Positions 43,621-56,287 of a DNA stretch of 64,000 nt are shown in pieces (the first letter of the stretch is position 1; the number at the start of each line of letters is the position of its first letter). The translations under genes and the position numbers were made by a program. Where the stretch lies: NCBI RefSeq assembly GCF_022344005.1, contig NZ_CP092190.1:1875001-1939000 (forward strand). The letters run 5' to 3'. A model generated the notes under the pieces. The model did not search any database. It saw only the letters and a list, made by a program, of their open reading frames with translations, and was not told where the DNA came from. This DNA comes from Deinococcus sp. KNUC1210 (GTDB lineage: Bacteria; Deinococcota; Deinococci; Deinococcales; Deinococcaceae).

Positions 43621-43944
43621 TCAGCTTTTACCTTCCACCTCGACGCTCTCGTACAGCCACTCGGCAAAGGCGGGCAGCGTCCGGGCGGTGGGCAGCGCCA
43701 CGAGTTCGGGAATCTGGTACGGGTGCAGCGCCCGTACCCGTTCTTCCAGCGCTGCATAGCGTTCCTGTGTGGTCTTGACGATCATCAGTGCCTCAGTATC
43801 TTCGGCGGCGTCGCCGTTCCAGCGGTACACCGAGAAGGTGCCGGGCAGCACATTGACGCTTCCCGCGAGGCGCTCACGCACCAGCGTCCGGGCCAGTTCC
43901 CGCGCCTGATCCTCGGGCATGGTAATCAGGGCAATAAGGGTCAT
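43621..43944 (-). CDS. cutA: Divalent-cation tolerance protein CutA
   Basis: A 107-residue trimeric-type CutA1: MTLIALITMPEDQARELARTLVRERLAGSVNVLPG, then MIVKTTQERYAALEERVRALHPYQIPELVALP. Both signatures are complete. Start 43944 is preceded closely by a TACGCT box. The role is linked to copper tolerance and ferric-ion handling in E. coli; here only the family is sure. Confidence 0.9.
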   Translation of the reverse strand: MTLIALITMPEDQARELARTLVRERLAGSVNVLPGTFSVYRWNGDAAEDTEALMIVKTTQERYAALEERVRALHPYQIPELVALPTARTLPAFAEWLYESVEVEGKS

Positions 43945-44095
43945 ACCTGTGTAGCGTACTCCAGATGAGAGCCGGATCACAGACAGGACATCTGCCGTTT
44001 TTTCTCATACAGTGGCGCGGGCAGAGAGCGGCCAGTCAGAGAGTAGAGAGGAGCAGGCACCGATCTGATGCCTGCTCCTCGCTCTGATGCTGTGC

Positions 44096-45487
<1,392 letters not shown>

Positions 45488-45570
45488 GCCGATATTCTAA
45501 GCGGAGTGACTTGAAAGGGTGACAGGTGAGCTGGGGGAGATTAACTCGTTGGAGTGGTGAATGGGAGTTG

Positions 45571-46190
<620 letters not shown>

Positions 46191-46319
46191 GCATCCGAAC
46201 GCCCACCCACCTAAACAGCCGCCGAACACCCAACCGCCAACCCCAATCCAACCTTCAAACGCCCAACACCCGACAAACAACGCACTAAACTAAACCCCCA
46301 CCACCAGGAGGAACCCCCA

Positions 46320-47311
46320 ATGACTGAACCAACCGAAATGCAGGCCGTTGTCTGTCACGCCTGGGGCACCCCCGACACTCTGACCGTCGAGACTCAGCCC
46401 CTTCCACAGCCCGGCAAAGGCGAGGTGCGCCTGCGTGTGCGGGCCGCAGGCGTCAATTTCCCCGATACGCTCATCATTCAGGGCAAGTACCAGTTCAAAC
46501 CCCCCTGCCGTTTACCCCCGGCTCGGAAGTGGCGGGCGAGGTCGAAGCGCTGGGCGAAGGGGTCGAGCGCGTCAAGGTAGGCGACCGGGTGATTGCTTTC
46601 CTGAATGTGGGCGGGTACGCCACACACGCCATCGCACAGGCCGCCCAGCTCATTCCGATGCCTCCCGAACTGAGCTTCGAGCAGGCCGCCGCTTTCGTGC
46701 TGGCGTCGGGCACGTCGTATCACGCGCTCGTGGACCGGGCACAGCTCCAGGCAGGCGAGACGCTGCTGGTGCTGGGCGCTTCGGGCGGTGTGGGGCTCGC
46801 GGCGATTCAGATCGGCAAGGCGCTGGGGGCACGGGTGATCGCAGCGGCCAGCCGAGACGAGAAGCTGGAGATCTGCCGCCAGAACGGAGCCGACGAGACC
46901 ATCAACTACGCGACCGAAGACCTGCGCGAGCGCGTGAAGACCCTGACGGGCGGCAAGGGGCCGGACGTCATCTATGACCCAGTGGGCGGCGAGTATGCCG
47001 AACCCGCTTTCCGCAGCGTCGCCTGGGGTGGGCGGTATCTGGTGGTGGGCTTCGCGGCAGGTGACATTCCCAGGTTGCCGCTGAATCTGCCGCTGCTGAA
47101 GGGGGCGAGTCTGGTCGGCGTGTTCTGGGGTGAGTTTGCCCGCCGCGATCCCCGTGGCAATGCCCGCAACCTCGGCACCATGCTGGAATGGATGAAGGAA
47201 GGCCGCATGACGCTGCACGTGTCGGGCCGCTACAGCCTAGAGAACGCCGGACAGGCGCTGCGCGACATGGAAGAACGCAACGTCACGGGCAAGGTCGTGA
47301 TCGTTCCGTAA
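46320..47311 (+). pseudogene. NAD(P)H:quinone oxidoreductase (MDR family) with a one-base frameshift
   Basis: About 330 residues after repair. The first frame holds EVRLRVRAAGVNFPDTLIIQGKYQFKPP; the second has GSEVAGEVEALGEGVERVKVGDRV, LVLGASGGVGLAAIQIGKALGARVIA and KGPDVIYDPVGGEYAEPAFR. These are zinc-free MDR (QOR-like) signatures. The frames meet in CCCCCC (46500-46505); one extra C restores FKPPLPFTPGSEVAGE. AGGAGG precedes the ATG. Probably an intact gene with a sequencing error. Confidence 0.82.
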
Positions 47312-47387
47312 CCGCCGTGCCCGGCGACACCGCTGGATCTTGAATTTCCCGGTGGTGTCGCCGGGCGGCATCTGCCATGCTGCCTGC

Positions 47388-48602
47388 ATGTCGAACGCCG
47401 CCAACCCCGTTCCCGATCAGCCCAGCTTTCCGATGAATGTCAGCGTGCCGGAAGCCCGCGCCATGCTGCTCGCCCTGTTGCCCCAGCCGGAAGCCGAAAC
47501 GGTGCCGGTCGGTGAGGCGGCAGGGCGGTTTCTGGCGGGCGATCTGGCGGCGCTGGTCAATCATCCGTCGGCCACCGAGAGTGCGCTGGACGGGATTGCC
47601 TGCCGTGAGGCCGACACGCTGGGCGCGGCGCCGCTGTCGCCCGTGCGCCTGAAGGTGCTGGGCGAATCGCGGGCGGGCCTGCCCTATCCCGGCACCGTGG
47701 GAGCCGGGGAGTGCGTGCGGATCTATACCGGAGCACCGATTCCAGAGGGCACCGACGCCATCTGCCCGGTCGAGCAGCTCGAAGATGCTGGCCCGGATGC
47801 CGTGCGGCTTCTGCGCCCCGCCTCTTCTGGCGACGTGCGGCCTGAGGGCGGCGACTTTGCGAAAGGCGAAGTGGTGCTGCATGCAGGCGTGCGGCTGACG
47901 CCCTCGCGGCTGGCGCTGGCGGTGTCGCTGGGACATGCGCGGGTGTCGGTGCGGCGCAGGCTGCGGGTGGCGCTGCTCTCGACCGGCGACGAGGTGCGCG
48001 AACCGGGTAGCGTGCTGGAACCGGGGCAGGTCTACGACAGCAACCGCTACGGACTGGCCGCCATGATCCGCGAGGCGGGCGCGGAGGTGCTCGATCTGGG
48101 CCACGCCCCCGACTCTCCCGAGCGACTGGCTGAACTGATCGACGGTGCGGGCGGTGCAGACGCACTCATCACATCGGGTGGCGTGAGCATGGGCAAATAC
48201 GATTTCATGCGCGATCTGCTGCTCTCGCAGGGGCGCGTCAGTTTCTGGAAGGTGCGTCTGCGGCCCGGCGGCCCCGCCATGCTGGGCGGCTGGCGTGGAC
48301 TGCCGGTCTTCGGGTTGCCGGGAAACCCTGTCAGCAGTCTGGTGGTCTTTCAGGTGATCGTGCGCCCCGCCCTGACCGGAGAAGCGCCCTTCACGCTGCG
48401 GCTGCGGGCGGCGACCCCGTTCCGGGCGCTGAGCGACAAGGTGGCGTACTGGCGCGGCACCATCGCGGGGGGCACGGTCAGCGATTACGGCAAGCAGGGC
48501 AGCGGCGTCCTGCGTTCGCTGTCCGATGCCGGGGCGCTGGTGATCGTGCCGGAAGGCGAGCCGGTCGCGGTGGGCGATGAAGTAGACGTCATGTTGTTTT
48601 AG
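47388..48602 (+). CDS. moeA: Molybdopterin molybdenumtransferase MoeA
   Basis: A 404-residue enzyme inserting molybdate into molybdopterin. VSVPEARAMLLALL, SALDGIACR, IYTGAPIPEGTDAICPVEQ, STGDEVREPGSVL, YDSNRYGLAAMI, ITSGGVSMGKYDF and GLPGNPVSSLVVF are MoeA signatures. CATGCT lies 6 bases before ATG 47388. No other moa/moe gene is in the window. It is convergent with the P450 gene, overlapping by 4 nt. Confidence 0.93.
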   Translation: MSNAANPVPDQPSFPMNVSVPEARAMLLALLPQPEAETVPVGEAAGRFLAGDLAALVNHPSATESALDGIACREADTLGAAPLSPVRLKVLGESRAGLPYPGTVGAGECVRIYTGAPIPEGTDAICPVEQLEDAGPDAVRLLRPASSGDVRPEGGDFAKGEVVLHAGVRLTPSRLALAVSLGHARVSVRRRLRVALLSTGDEVREPGSVLEPGQVYDSNRYGLAAMIREAGAEVLDLGHAPDSPERLAELIDGAGGADALITSGGVSMGKYDFMRDLLLSQGRVSFWKVRLRPGGPAMLGGWRGLPVFGLPGNPVSSLVVFQVIVRPALTGEAPFTLRLRAATPFRALSDKVAYWRGTIAGGTVSDYGKQGSGVLRSLSDAGALVIVPEGEPVAVGDEVDVMLF

Positions 48603-49732
48603 CGGCTCAGCTGAACCGCCAGTGGTCCGCCCGGTCCCAGCGTCACGCCGGGGCGGGGAGTGGGGTCGCCGTGCAGGGCGCGGAGCTGGCTGCCTGACTC
48701 CAGCAGGTACAGCAGGGCTTCTTCCAGCAGCAGATTCGCCAGATGCATTCCCAGGCACAGCCGCTCGCCGCCCCCGAACGGCAGGTAACTCCAGGCGGGC
48801 GGCGGGCGCTCCCACCTGTCCGGGCGGAACGTGTCGGGCGCGTCCCAGAAGTCCGGATCGCGGGCGCTGAGATACGGGCTGTACAGCGCCAACGCGCCCT
48901 TTGGCAGCACCTCTGCACCGAGGTCGAGCGGCTGTGAAAGTCGGCGGCTGCCCATCCAGCCGGGCGGATACAGGCGCAGCGTTTCCCGGATCACGGCTTT
49001 GAGGCCGTCTGCCCGAAACCAGGCCGGATGCTGAGCGAGGTGCCACACCGCCCAGGCGAGGGTATGCGTGGTGGTGTCGTGACCTGCCGCCAGACTGATG
49101 CGCGTTTCGCGCACGCCACCGGGCCAGCGGGCCAGATGCGTGAGCAGATCGTCGCCGCCCTGCGTCAGGCGGGTGTGGGCCAGCCGACTGAGCGCCGCGT
49201 CCATGCGGGCAAACAGCAGCGGGCGCGGCAGAGCGGGCACCGGAAACGGCGAACGCAGTGGGGCCAGGAACGCGTGCAGCAGCCGCGTGTCGAAGTCGGA
49301 ATCGAAAAAAGCGGCATTCAGCATTCGCAGAACGGCCCGGTCAGCCCAGGCGAGCGCGTCGAAGCTGGGCTCCAGCCGCTCTGCCCGCAGCGCCGCCCGT
49401 ATCCGCGCCCGCAGGGTTTCGAGGCTGCGCTTCGAGAACGGTGGATTCAGTGCGTGGCGGCGCTCCTTATGCCCCGCGTCGGTCAGGATGATGCCGCCCG
49501 ACAGGTACGGCACCACCCGGCTGAAGCTGCCCGCGCTGTGAAACGTCTTCAGATCGCTCAGCAGGCGGCGGTTCCATTCGGGCGAGAAGCCGACCACGGC
49601 TGGAAGGCCCAGGCGCAGGGTAAAGAGTTTACCGGGGTGCTGTGCGCCTTCCTGCAGCAGGGCGAGGGGGGCGGCGGCCCAGCGGGGAAGATGGCCTGCC
49701 TGGGGGTGGGTGGTGGGGGAGGGGAGTGGCAC
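48599..49732 (-). CDS. Cytochrome P450, carotenoid-hydroxylase-like
   Basis: About 377 residues. It has the I-helix AAGHDTTTHTLAWAVWH, the ExxR motif ETLRLYPPGW, and the heme loop PFGGGERLCLGMHLANLLLEEA with the Cys ligand. The position at the end of a carotenoid cluster fits the known Deinococcus CYP287-type beta-carotenoid 2-hydroxylase. I prefer GTG 49732 to ATG 49795 because the first 21 residues from 49795 are encoded by a dispersed repeat. Confidence 0.82.
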   Translation of the reverse strand: MPLPSPTTHPQAGHLPRWAAAPLALLQEGAQHPGKLFTLRLGLPAVVGFSPEWNRRLLSDLKTFHSAGSFSRVVPYLSGGIILTDAGHKERRHALNPPFSKRSLETLRARIRAALRAERLEPSFDALAWADRAVLRMLNAAFFDSDFDTRLLHAFLAPLRSPFPVPALPRPLLFARMDAALSRLAHTRLTQGGDDLLTHLARWPGGVRETRISLAAGHDTTTHTLAWAVWHLAQHPAWFRADGLKAVIRETLRLYPPGWMGSRRLSQPLDLGAEVLPKGALALYSPYLSARDPDFWDAPDTFRPDRWERPPPAWSYLPFGGGERLCLGMHLANLLLEEALLYLLESGSQLRALHGDPTPRPGVTLGPGGPLAVQLSR

Positions 49733-49756
49733 TGGGGGTAGTTTAGGGCGGCAGCA

Positions 49757-49784
49757 GGGGGTGGGGAAACTCAAGCAGCCACCG
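49757..49784 (-). repeat. Second copy of the 28-base dispersed repeat
   Basis: Exact inverted copy of the 28 bases at 45571-45598. Key part: CGGTGGCTGCTTGAGTTTCC. It lies between the desaturase-like gene and the P450 gene. Confidence 0.75.
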
Positions 49785-49791
49785 AATCCCC

Positions 49792-51171
49792 TCAACCCCC
49801 CAACCCGTCATATTCACCCCCAACCACTACCCCCGCCCCATTCCACCCACTCAACATGCTCAGCGGCACTCCACCCCCCGGATGCACCGTCCCCCCGACC
49901 TGCACCAGATTTTCCACACCCGCCACCCGCCACCCCGCCCGCAGACTTCCACCCAGGCCGTGTGGCGCACGTCCGTACAGCGCTCCTCGGTCGGCAGTCA
50001 GGGCGTAGCGGCGGGCGTCCAGGGCGTGCCAGTCGGCAATCGGCAGCGGAAGGCGGGCCGCGAGCTGGCGCAGCAGAAAGCGGGCGTACTCCGGTGAATC
50101 GGTGGGCTGAGCGGGGTCGGGCGGCGCATTGACCAGCAGGAATCCCCGTTGCCCGTCAAGGTGCACATAGAGCGTGGGATCGCTGGGCAGCCGTCCGGCC
50201 CGGATGTCGCGCCATTCGCGGGCGTACTCGGGCGGAAAGAGCAGATGATGGCCCTGGCCCACATCCTGCGAGAAGGCCAGTTGCAGCGCGAATCCGCTGA
50301 CGCCGCGTGGCGTGCGTTCCGGACCATGTCCCAGCCACGTCTGCGTCAGAGAGCGGTCTGCCGCGCTGATCCAGGTGTCGGCGCTGAACACGCCCCGGTC
50401 GGTGTGGGCAGCGACCGCCCGCCCGCGCTGCACCAGCAGATGCTCGACTCGCGTGCTGTATTCGAACTGTACGCCAAGCTGCTCGGCCAGCGCTGTCAGC
50501 CGCGCCGCGAACGCGCCCAGGCCGCCTTCCAGATGCCAGATACCCGCCCCCAGTTCGACCCAGGAAATGTTGTGCAGGACGGCAGGGGCGCGGTACGGGT
50601 CGGCCCCCAGATAGGTGGCGAAGCGCAACCAGAACGGTGTGAGATACGGCCCGCTCTGCACCAGCTGGGCCAGCCGCAGCTGCGGAAAAGCGTGCCTGCC
50701 CCGCGTCAGGGCGTAGCGGGCCAGCCGTGCCGGAGTGGGCGGCGGCGCGAAGATGAAGGTGTCCTGCGCGTCCTCGTACATGCGGCGGGCCGCGTGCAGC
50801 AGCCGGGTATAGTCCTGACCTTCCTGCCGCGAAAGCTGCGACAGCGTACTGTCCAGCGTGCCCGCGATATCCAGCGCCTCCGGTGCGAAGACTCGGCCAT
50901 CCGGATACTGATAGCGGGTGGTCGGGCGGGCAGGAGTGAGCGTGGGCGCAGGCAGGCCGAGGCGCTCGTGCACGCCCCGGAAGACCTGCGGCATGGTCAC
51001 GACGGTGGGGCCGCTGGAAAACTCGTTCCAGCCGCCTTCCGCTGCACCCAGTGCGGCTTTGCCTCCGGCTCGGGGCAGCCCTTCCAGCACCGTCACGCGC
51101 AGCCCCGCCTGCCGCAACCGGATCGCAGCCAGCAGCCCCGCAAAGCCCGCCCCGATCACGATGGCGCTCAT
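49792..51171 (-). CDS. Carotenoid desaturase/oxidase-like FAD protein
   Basis: A 459-residue phytoene-desaturase-family flavoprotein. The N-terminal AIVIGAGFAGLLAAIRLRQAGLRVTVLEGLPRAGGKA binds FAD; NEFSSGPTVVTMPQVFR and the C-terminal GGTVHPGGGVPLSMLSGWNGAGVVVG are typical of CrtI/CrtN/CrtP proteins. Which carotenoid step it does is unclear. Its place next to a glycosyltransferase and acyltransferase recalls the CrtP-type oxidase of staphyloxanthin clusters. Confidence 0.78.
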   Translation of the reverse strand: MSAIVIGAGFAGLLAAIRLRQAGLRVTVLEGLPRAGGKAALGAAEGGWNEFSSGPTVVTMPQVFRGVHERLGLPAPTLTPARPTTRYQYPDGRVFAPEALDIAGTLDSTLSQLSRQEGQDYTRLLHAARRMYEDAQDTFIFAPPPTPARLARYALTRGRHAFPQLRLAQLVQSGPYLTPFWLRFATYLGADPYRAPAVLHNISWVELGAGIWHLEGGLGAFAARLTALAEQLGVQFEYSTRVEHLLVQRGRAVAAHTDRGVFSADTWISAADRSLTQTWLGHGPERTPRGVSGFALQLAFSQDVGQGHHLLFPPEYAREWRDIRAGRLPSDPTLYVHLDGQRGFLLVNAPPDPAQPTDSPEYARFLLRQLAARLPLPIADWHALDARRYALTADRGALYGRAPHGLGGSLRAGWRVAGVENLVQVGGTVHPGGGVPLSMLSGWNGAGVVVGGEYDGLGG

Positions 51172-51253
51172 GGCCGGGGGAAGGGGGAATGAGGGCTGTG
51201 CCGTCGAAATCCGCGTGCCATCAGCGGTGCCGCACTCCGTTCCTCGTCCTGCA

Positions 51254-52405
51254 TCATCCCTCCCTTCTATATTCGCGGCCTTTCCAGACGTAGTTCTTTC
51301 TCAGGGCTCCGAGATAGACCGGCAGCACTGCCAGCGGCAGCAGCGGTGTCAGCAGCACTTCCAGCAGATCACCGGGGCGGGTGCGTCCGGTTTTGGCGTG
51401 CACCAGCAGGCGGTCCAGCAGCCCCAGCGTCCGGACAGCGCGGCTCTGCGGCGTCAGCCAGGGCAGCGTATAGACTGCCAAGCACCACAGCCACGACAGC
51501 GCCAGCAGCGTGCGTGAGCCACCGTGAACGCTCAGCAGGCTCTTGGCGAAGCCCATCACCGCGCCGCTGTAGCTGCGGTACATCCGGACGCTCAGCAGGT
51601 CGCCGCCCAGCGCCACCGCCACCCGCCCGCCCAGCGCCTTGAGTCGGGCGGCAAAGCGCACGTCTTCCAGCACCTCCGAACGCACCAGGCCGTGCCCTCC
51701 CACCCGGAAATACGCCGCTCGGCGGAAGGCCATCAGTTGCCCGTTGCCCGCACTCAGCGAGGCCAGCGGCAGCCGGATGAGCGGTGCGGGCAGCAGGCCC
51801 AGCAGCACATCGTCGATCAGGGGAGACAGCAGGCGTTCGCTCAGGCTGCGGGTCTGCTGGCGCGGCCACACGGTCAACAGATCGGCGCGGCGGCGCTCCA
51901 GCTCGCACAGCAGCGCGTTCAGTGTGCCCGTCTCCCAGCTCACGTCGGCGTCGGTAAAAATCAGGATGTCAGCGCGGGCGGCCTGCGCCAGCTGCCAGCA
52001 GGCCCAGGGTTTGCCGTGCCAGCCGGGTGGCAGCGGTTGGCCCTCCAGCACCTTGGCTCCAAGCTGACGCGCCAGATCGCCGGTTCCGTCGCTGGAGCCG
52101 TCGTCGAGCAGCAGGACTTCGACGCCTTCGCCGCGCTGGGCCAGCAGTCGGGGAAGAGTATGCGGCAGATTGAACGCCTCGTCACGGGCAGGCACCAGAA
52201 TGCTGACACTCGGCGCGGCAGGCAGCGGCGGACGAAGGCGCAGCACCGGGAAAGCCAGCAGATTGACCGTGAGCGCGGCGAGACGGTACAGCAGGAATCC
52301 GAGCCGGGCCTGTTCGAGGGCGCGAAGTGGCCGCAGCGGGTGTGCGCGGCGAGACATCGACGGGCTGACACGGCGGGACATCAACGGGCTGACGCGGCGG
52401 GACAT
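51254..52405 (-). CDS. Family-2 glycosyltransferase, carotenoid-associated (CruC/CrtQ-like)
   Basis: A 383-residue protein. [50 protein letters not shown] (DxD) and [20 protein letters not shown] with the ED motif are GT2 signatures, with C-terminal membrane segments. The start region contains three tandem 24-base units that each begin MSRR, so the true start may be any of three ATG codons (52405, 52381 and 52357). The first overlaps the acyltransferase stop (TGATG). Probably glycosylates a hydroxylated carotenoid. Confidence 0.78.
   Translation of the reverse strand: MSRRVSPLMSRRVSPSMSRRAHPLRPLRALEQARLGFLLYRLAALTVNLLAFPVLRLRPPLPAAPSVSILVPARDEAFNLPHTLPRLLAQRGEGVEVLLLDDGSSDGTGDLARQLGAKVLEGQPLPPGWHGKPWACWQLAQAARADILIFTDADVSWETGTLNALLCELERRRADLLTVWPRQQTRSLSERLLSPLIDDVLLGLLPAPLIRLPLASLSAGNGQLMAFRRAAYFRVGGHGLVRSEVLEDVRFAARLKALGGRVAVALGGDLLSVRMYRSYSGAVMGFAKSLLSVHGGSRTLLALSWLWCLAVYTLPWLTPQSRAVRTLGLLDRLLVHAKTGRTRPGDLLEVLLTPLLPLAVLPVYLGALRKNYVWKGREYRREG
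52334..52405 (-). repeat. Three tandem 24-base units at glycosyltransferase start
   Basis: Three copies of a 24-base unit encoding [16 protein letters not shown] and MSRRAHPL in a row. Each starts with an in-frame ATG, so the gene has a repeated start region. Confidence 0.8.
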
Positions 52406-53070
52406 CAACGGTCTCCTGTCACGCGGGCCAGCAGTCTGCTCAGTCCTGCCAGACGCTCGTTCTGGCTGCCGCCCCCGCCTGTCAGACGCAGGTATCCGGC
52501 CAGCGGCTCTTCCGGGTCGCTGCGCTGAAGTTCGGCGTCGAGGGCGCTCAGCTCGTGTTGCAGCCCGCGTTGCAGTCCGGCAGCGTCGGTGGGCAGGCCA
52601 ACTCGCAGGTACGCTTCCGGCTGCTGCTGTCCGCGCATCGTCACGCGCAGCGCCACCGGAACGAGCGGAACGCCCGCCCGCCGCGCCAGCCACCCCGCTC
52701 CCGGCTGAAGCGCTGTCAGGGGGCCAGCGGGCCGCAGCTCGCCTTCGGGAAACACCACCACCCACGCGCCCGCCTGTGCCGCCCGCAGCGCCGCCCTGAG
52801 TTCGTGGTCGGGCAGTGCGCCCAGCCGCCGCAGAAACGGAAAGCTGGAAAACTGGCGGGCTGTCATCAGCACCCTGAAGGGCTGACCGAGCGTGCGGCAC
52901 AGCTCGAACAGGACGTAGCCGTCCCACCAGCTCTGATGGCTGGGAGCCAGAATCGCCCCATCTTCCGGCAGGTGCCCCCGGACCCAGATGCCGCGCAGAC
53001 CGCGTACGACGCTGCGGTGAACCATCAGATCCAGCCCCCGCGTGACTAGATCCGGCGGGATGGCGTCCAT
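52405..53070 (-). CDS. Acyltransferase, PlsC-like, carotenoid-associated
   Basis: A 221-residue protein with the acyltransferase motif [14 protein letters not shown] (HX4D-like), motif [13 protein letters not shown] and [20 protein letters not shown] lies shortly before ATG 53070. Situated between the cyclase/hydratase and glycosyltransferase genes, it likely acylates a carotenoid-bound sugar, as CruD or CrtO do. A glycerophospholipid role cannot be excluded. Confidence 0.75.
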   Translation of the reverse strand: MDAIPPDLVTRGLDLMVHRSVVRGLRGIWVRGHLPEDGAILAPSHQSWWDGYVLFELCRTLGQPFRVLMTARQFSSFPFLRRLGALPDHELRAALRAAQAGAWVVVFPEGELRPAGPLTALQPGAGWLARRAGVPLVPVALRVTMRGQQQPEAYLRVGLPTDAAGLQRGLQHELSALDAELQRSDPEEPLAGYLRLTGGGGSQNERLAGLSRLLARVTGDR

Positions 53071-54621
53071 GCCCGTCCTCCTTTTTCAGCAGCGGCCACA
53101 GGGCCACAGCCGCCGCGCCGCCCATGCACAGCAGCGTCAGCAGCGCCGTTCCGATGCCTGCACCCAGCAGCAGCAGTCCGGCGGGCAGAAACGCGGCTTC
53201 GAGCAGATACGCGGCGGCAAAGGTGAGGGGCAACGGGAAGCGTGCCGACGAAGCACCGTCCACCCGCTTTGTCCGTTCTGCATCCGCGAACAGCGCTCCT
53301 CCCCTATCTCGCGCATCACGAAGGCCAGCACCGCGCCCACCACGAACCAGCCCAGAAAATTCTGAATCGGTGCGCCTGCCCAGAGGCCCGCCGGATCGTC
53401 CCAGCGCCAGAAACCCTGGGCGGTCATCAGCGGTTCCAGGCCCACATCCCAGGCGACCAGCAGCAGGCCGGTCAGCCAGGGTTTGCCGCGTGCCAGCAGC
53501 GCCGCCGCCAGCGTCATGGCAAACCATCCGAGCGGCACCAGCAGCGGAACACCCAGCAGCAGCAGGCCGGGCGCGTGGGCGTAACTGTACTGTCCGAACG
53601 GCAGACCGGTGCGGCTGCCCAGCAGCTCCACGCCCAGTCCGGCGGCAAAGGCCAGGCCCGCCAGCAGCAGCGCCCGCGCCGCCCCGACGCGCTCCCACGC
53701 GAAGCTGAGCGCCGCCAGAAACAGCAGCCCCGTGCCCAGCGTGCCCAGCAGCGGAAAACCGGCGGGCCACAGCGGCACCGGAATTTTGCTCAGGGCATAC
53801 AGCGCCGTCAGCACCATCCAGGGGCGCAGCGTGCCCGTCCGGATCAGCGCGGCCAGCCGGTTCACGCGGTTCAGCGCTTCGGGGTGCAGAAACGACAGCA
53901 GCCCCGTGACCACCAGCAGATTGGTGATGAAAAAGAACGCCATTTCCTCGGCGGGCAGCACGCCGCCCAGATTCCAGCCCAGCGTGTAGCGCGGCGAAAT
54001 CCCCCAGATACCGTTCTGGATGGCGAAATAGTCGGTGGCCCACAGGTACAGCGTGGGCGGCAGCACCGCCAGCCAGTACACCCGGGGCCGCCCGAACACC
54101 AGATCGCCGCCGAACGCCGACAGCCCGCTGAGCACCGGGCAGGCCCACGCCAGGATCAGGCCCAGGTAGAAAGTGTGCTCGTGTCCCAGCAGCAGCACGC
54201 CCACAAACGCCACTCCGAGCCACAGCGCCGCCTGTCCCCAGCGCGTGAAGGCGTGCGGTGAAACGCGGGCCTCTGCGCTCCCGTCATCAGCGCCGCGCCG
54301 CAGCCAGAAGGCCAGCCACAGTCCGGTTATCAGGGTCTGCAGAATGAAGAAGGCGTATTCCTCGTAGGGTACGTAGCCGATGCGCCCCAGCACGCGCTCT
54401 GGCGGGTAGCTCCACACCGCCTTGTACACCAGATAATTGTCCCAGGGGGTCGTGTACACCAGCGGAATCAGCGGAAACAGTGCCAGGGTGCGCCGCGCCC
54501 AGCCCGCCTCGCGGAAGGCTCCCACCACCGACGCCCCGCCGCGTGTGGCCCGCCAGGTCAGCAGCAGCAGGGCCAGCAGCGGCGGCACGATAAAGACGAG
54601 GTGGTACTGGAGATAGGTCAT
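53046..54621 (-). pseudogene. cruF: Lycopene cyclase domain protein fused to CruF-type 1,2-hydratase, frameshifted
   Basis: About 520 residues. The N-terminal half has two CrtYcd-type cyclase repeats: [19 protein letters not shown] with [14 protein letters not shown], and [16 protein letters not shown] with [14 protein letters not shown]. The second half is CruF-like: [41 protein letters not shown], and [19 protein letters not shown]. The frame breaks at CCCC/GGGG (53301-53304); one more base yields [21 protein letters not shown]. Near 53090 a second problem is likely because the repaired frame runs into the acyltransferase without a stop; one extra A in the A5 run before its ribosome site would place a TAG at 53046. 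The end is therefore tentative. Confidence 0.72.
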
Positions 54622-54700
54622 GAGGAAGGGGGTGAGCGGCGGGGAACGAGCGCCGAGACGACCGCACCCGAATGAACGCTGCTGGGCCGTCGTCGGGCCT

Positions 54701-56287
54701 TCATTTCCAGCCTCGCCGCGTCAACTCCCTGATCAGCACGGTGGCGGCATTTCGCCCCGACGCACCCATGATGCCGCCGCCGGGGTGGGTGCTGGCTCCG
54801 GTCAGGTACATGCCCGGCAGTCCCGGCCACTTGTACTGGCTGGCCGCCATAAAGGGCCGGAAGCTGAACATCTGATCGAAGCTCATTTCGAGGTGCATCA
54901 CGTTGCCCCGCCTTAAGCCCAGATTCTGTTCCAGCCACAGCGGCGTCTGAACCAGCTCGCCCACGATCATGTCGCGGGTGCCGGGGGCATAGTGCTCGAA
55001 CGCCGTCAGGATGTTCTCGCGGGCCTCGGCGGTGCGGCTGTGTTGATCGGCACTGGCCCAGCTTCCGCTGCTCAGCTCGTACGGAAAGTACTGTGCCCAC
55101 AGCCACAGCACCTCGCCGTTCGGGGGAGCCAGCGAATCGTCGACGGCGCTGAAACTCATGGCGATGATCGGCGGGTCTTTGGTCGGTTCGCCCGCCAGAT
55201 ATTCGCCGTAGCCCTTCATCAGCTGCTGCTCGTTCTTGATGAGCAGCCCCAGTCCTACCCGGCTGTGCGGCTCGGTGTGGTTGCGGTACTTCACCTTGCC
55301 GCTCAGGGCGAGACGCAGCACCATCCCGAAGCCGTTGCCCACCCGCACGCGTTCCGCCGCTTCCGGCACATGTTCGGTGGGAAGCGCGGCGGCGGTGGTC
55401 AGCACGTGGGTGCCGGAAACCACGGCGCGGGCGGTGTATTTCTCGCCGCTCGCCAGTTGGATTCCCGCCGCTCTGCCGTTCTCGACCAGAATCCGTTTCA
55501 CACCCGCGTTGGTGAAGATCTGCCCGCCGTACGCTTCCACGGCGCGGGCCAGCGCTCTGGTCAGGCCGCCGCTGCCGCCCTTGGGCCTCGCCACGCCGCC
55601 CTGGTGGTACAGCGGGTGCCACAGCAGAAAGGGCGCACTCAGCGGGTCGGTGGGCGGCGGACCGCTCTGGGCCGCCATCCAGGTGAGCGGAGCACGCACG
55701 CGCTCATCCGAAAAGTATTCCTTCGCCACGTCGCCGTAGGGCCGCAGAATCCGCGAGAGCTGATCCTGCATGCTCATGGTTCCCTTGCTCCGCAGGATCA
55801 TCTTGCCCATATCCAGCGGGCCGGGGGCAGTGTTGAACAGGTCGGCCACCGCGCTCGCAAAGGGCGACCAGTCGTTCAGAAAGCGGCGGTAGCTGTCGCC
55901 CTGACCGGGGAATTTCTCGTTCAGTTCCTCGATGGTGCGTTCGGCGTCGCGCCAGATGAACCAGGGATTGTCGCCGTTGCTGGCATGAAACATCGGATCG
56001 ACTTCCAGATAGTGCAGTCCGAAGCGGCTCAGTTCCAGTTCCTGCACCACCCGCGTCATGCGGATCAGAATGTGGGCGCTGCCGCCGTAGTCAAACCGGT
56101 AGCCCGGTACGAGTTCCTCGGTGCTGACAGCCCCGCCCACGATGTGACGCTGCTCGAAGACCCCGACCTTCAGGCCCGCCCGCGCTGCATACGCCGCCGT
56201 CACCAGGGCATTGTGCCCAGCACCCATCACGATCACGTCAAAATCTGGCAGAAAGACTCCCTTGCCCCGCGTCCAGCCCTCAGGCAT
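54701..56287 (-). CDS. Carotenoid 3',4'-desaturase-like FAD oxidoreductase
   Basis: A 528-residue phytoene-desaturase-family protein. [43 protein letters not shown] is the N-terminal FAD site; [29 protein letters not shown] is the C-terminal one. Length and motifs match Deinococcus CrtD, which desaturates the acyclic end during deinoxanthin synthesis. TAAAGT lies 9 bases upstream of ATG 56287. It is the first gene of the carotenoid run on this strand. A CrtO-like ketolase is an alternative. Confidence 0.75.
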   Translation of the reverse strand: MPEGWTRGKGVFLPDFDVIVMGAGHNALVTAAYAARAGLKVGVFEQRHIVGGAVSTEELVPGYRFDYGGSAHILIRMTRVVQELELSRFGLHYLEVDPMFHASNGDNPWFIWRDAERTIEELNEKFPGQGDSYRRFLNDWSPFASAVADLFNTAPGPLDMGKMILRSKGTMSMQDQLSRILRPYGDVAKEYFSDERVRAPLTWMAAQSGPPPTDPLSAPFLLWHPLYHQGGVARPKGGSGGLTRALARAVEAYGGQIFTNAGVKRILVENGRAAGIQLASGEKYTARAVVSGTHVLTTAAALPTEHVPEAAERVRVGNGFGMVLRLALSGKVKYRNHTEPHSRVGLGLLIKNEQQLMKGYGEYLAGEPTKDPPIIAMSFSAVDDSLAPPNGEVLWLWAQYFPYELSSGSWASADQHSRTAEARENILTAFEHYAPGTRDMIVGELVQTPLWLEQNLGLRRGNVMHLEMSFDQMFSFRPFMAASQYKWPGLPGMYLTGASTHPGGGIMGASGRNAATVLIRELTRRGWK

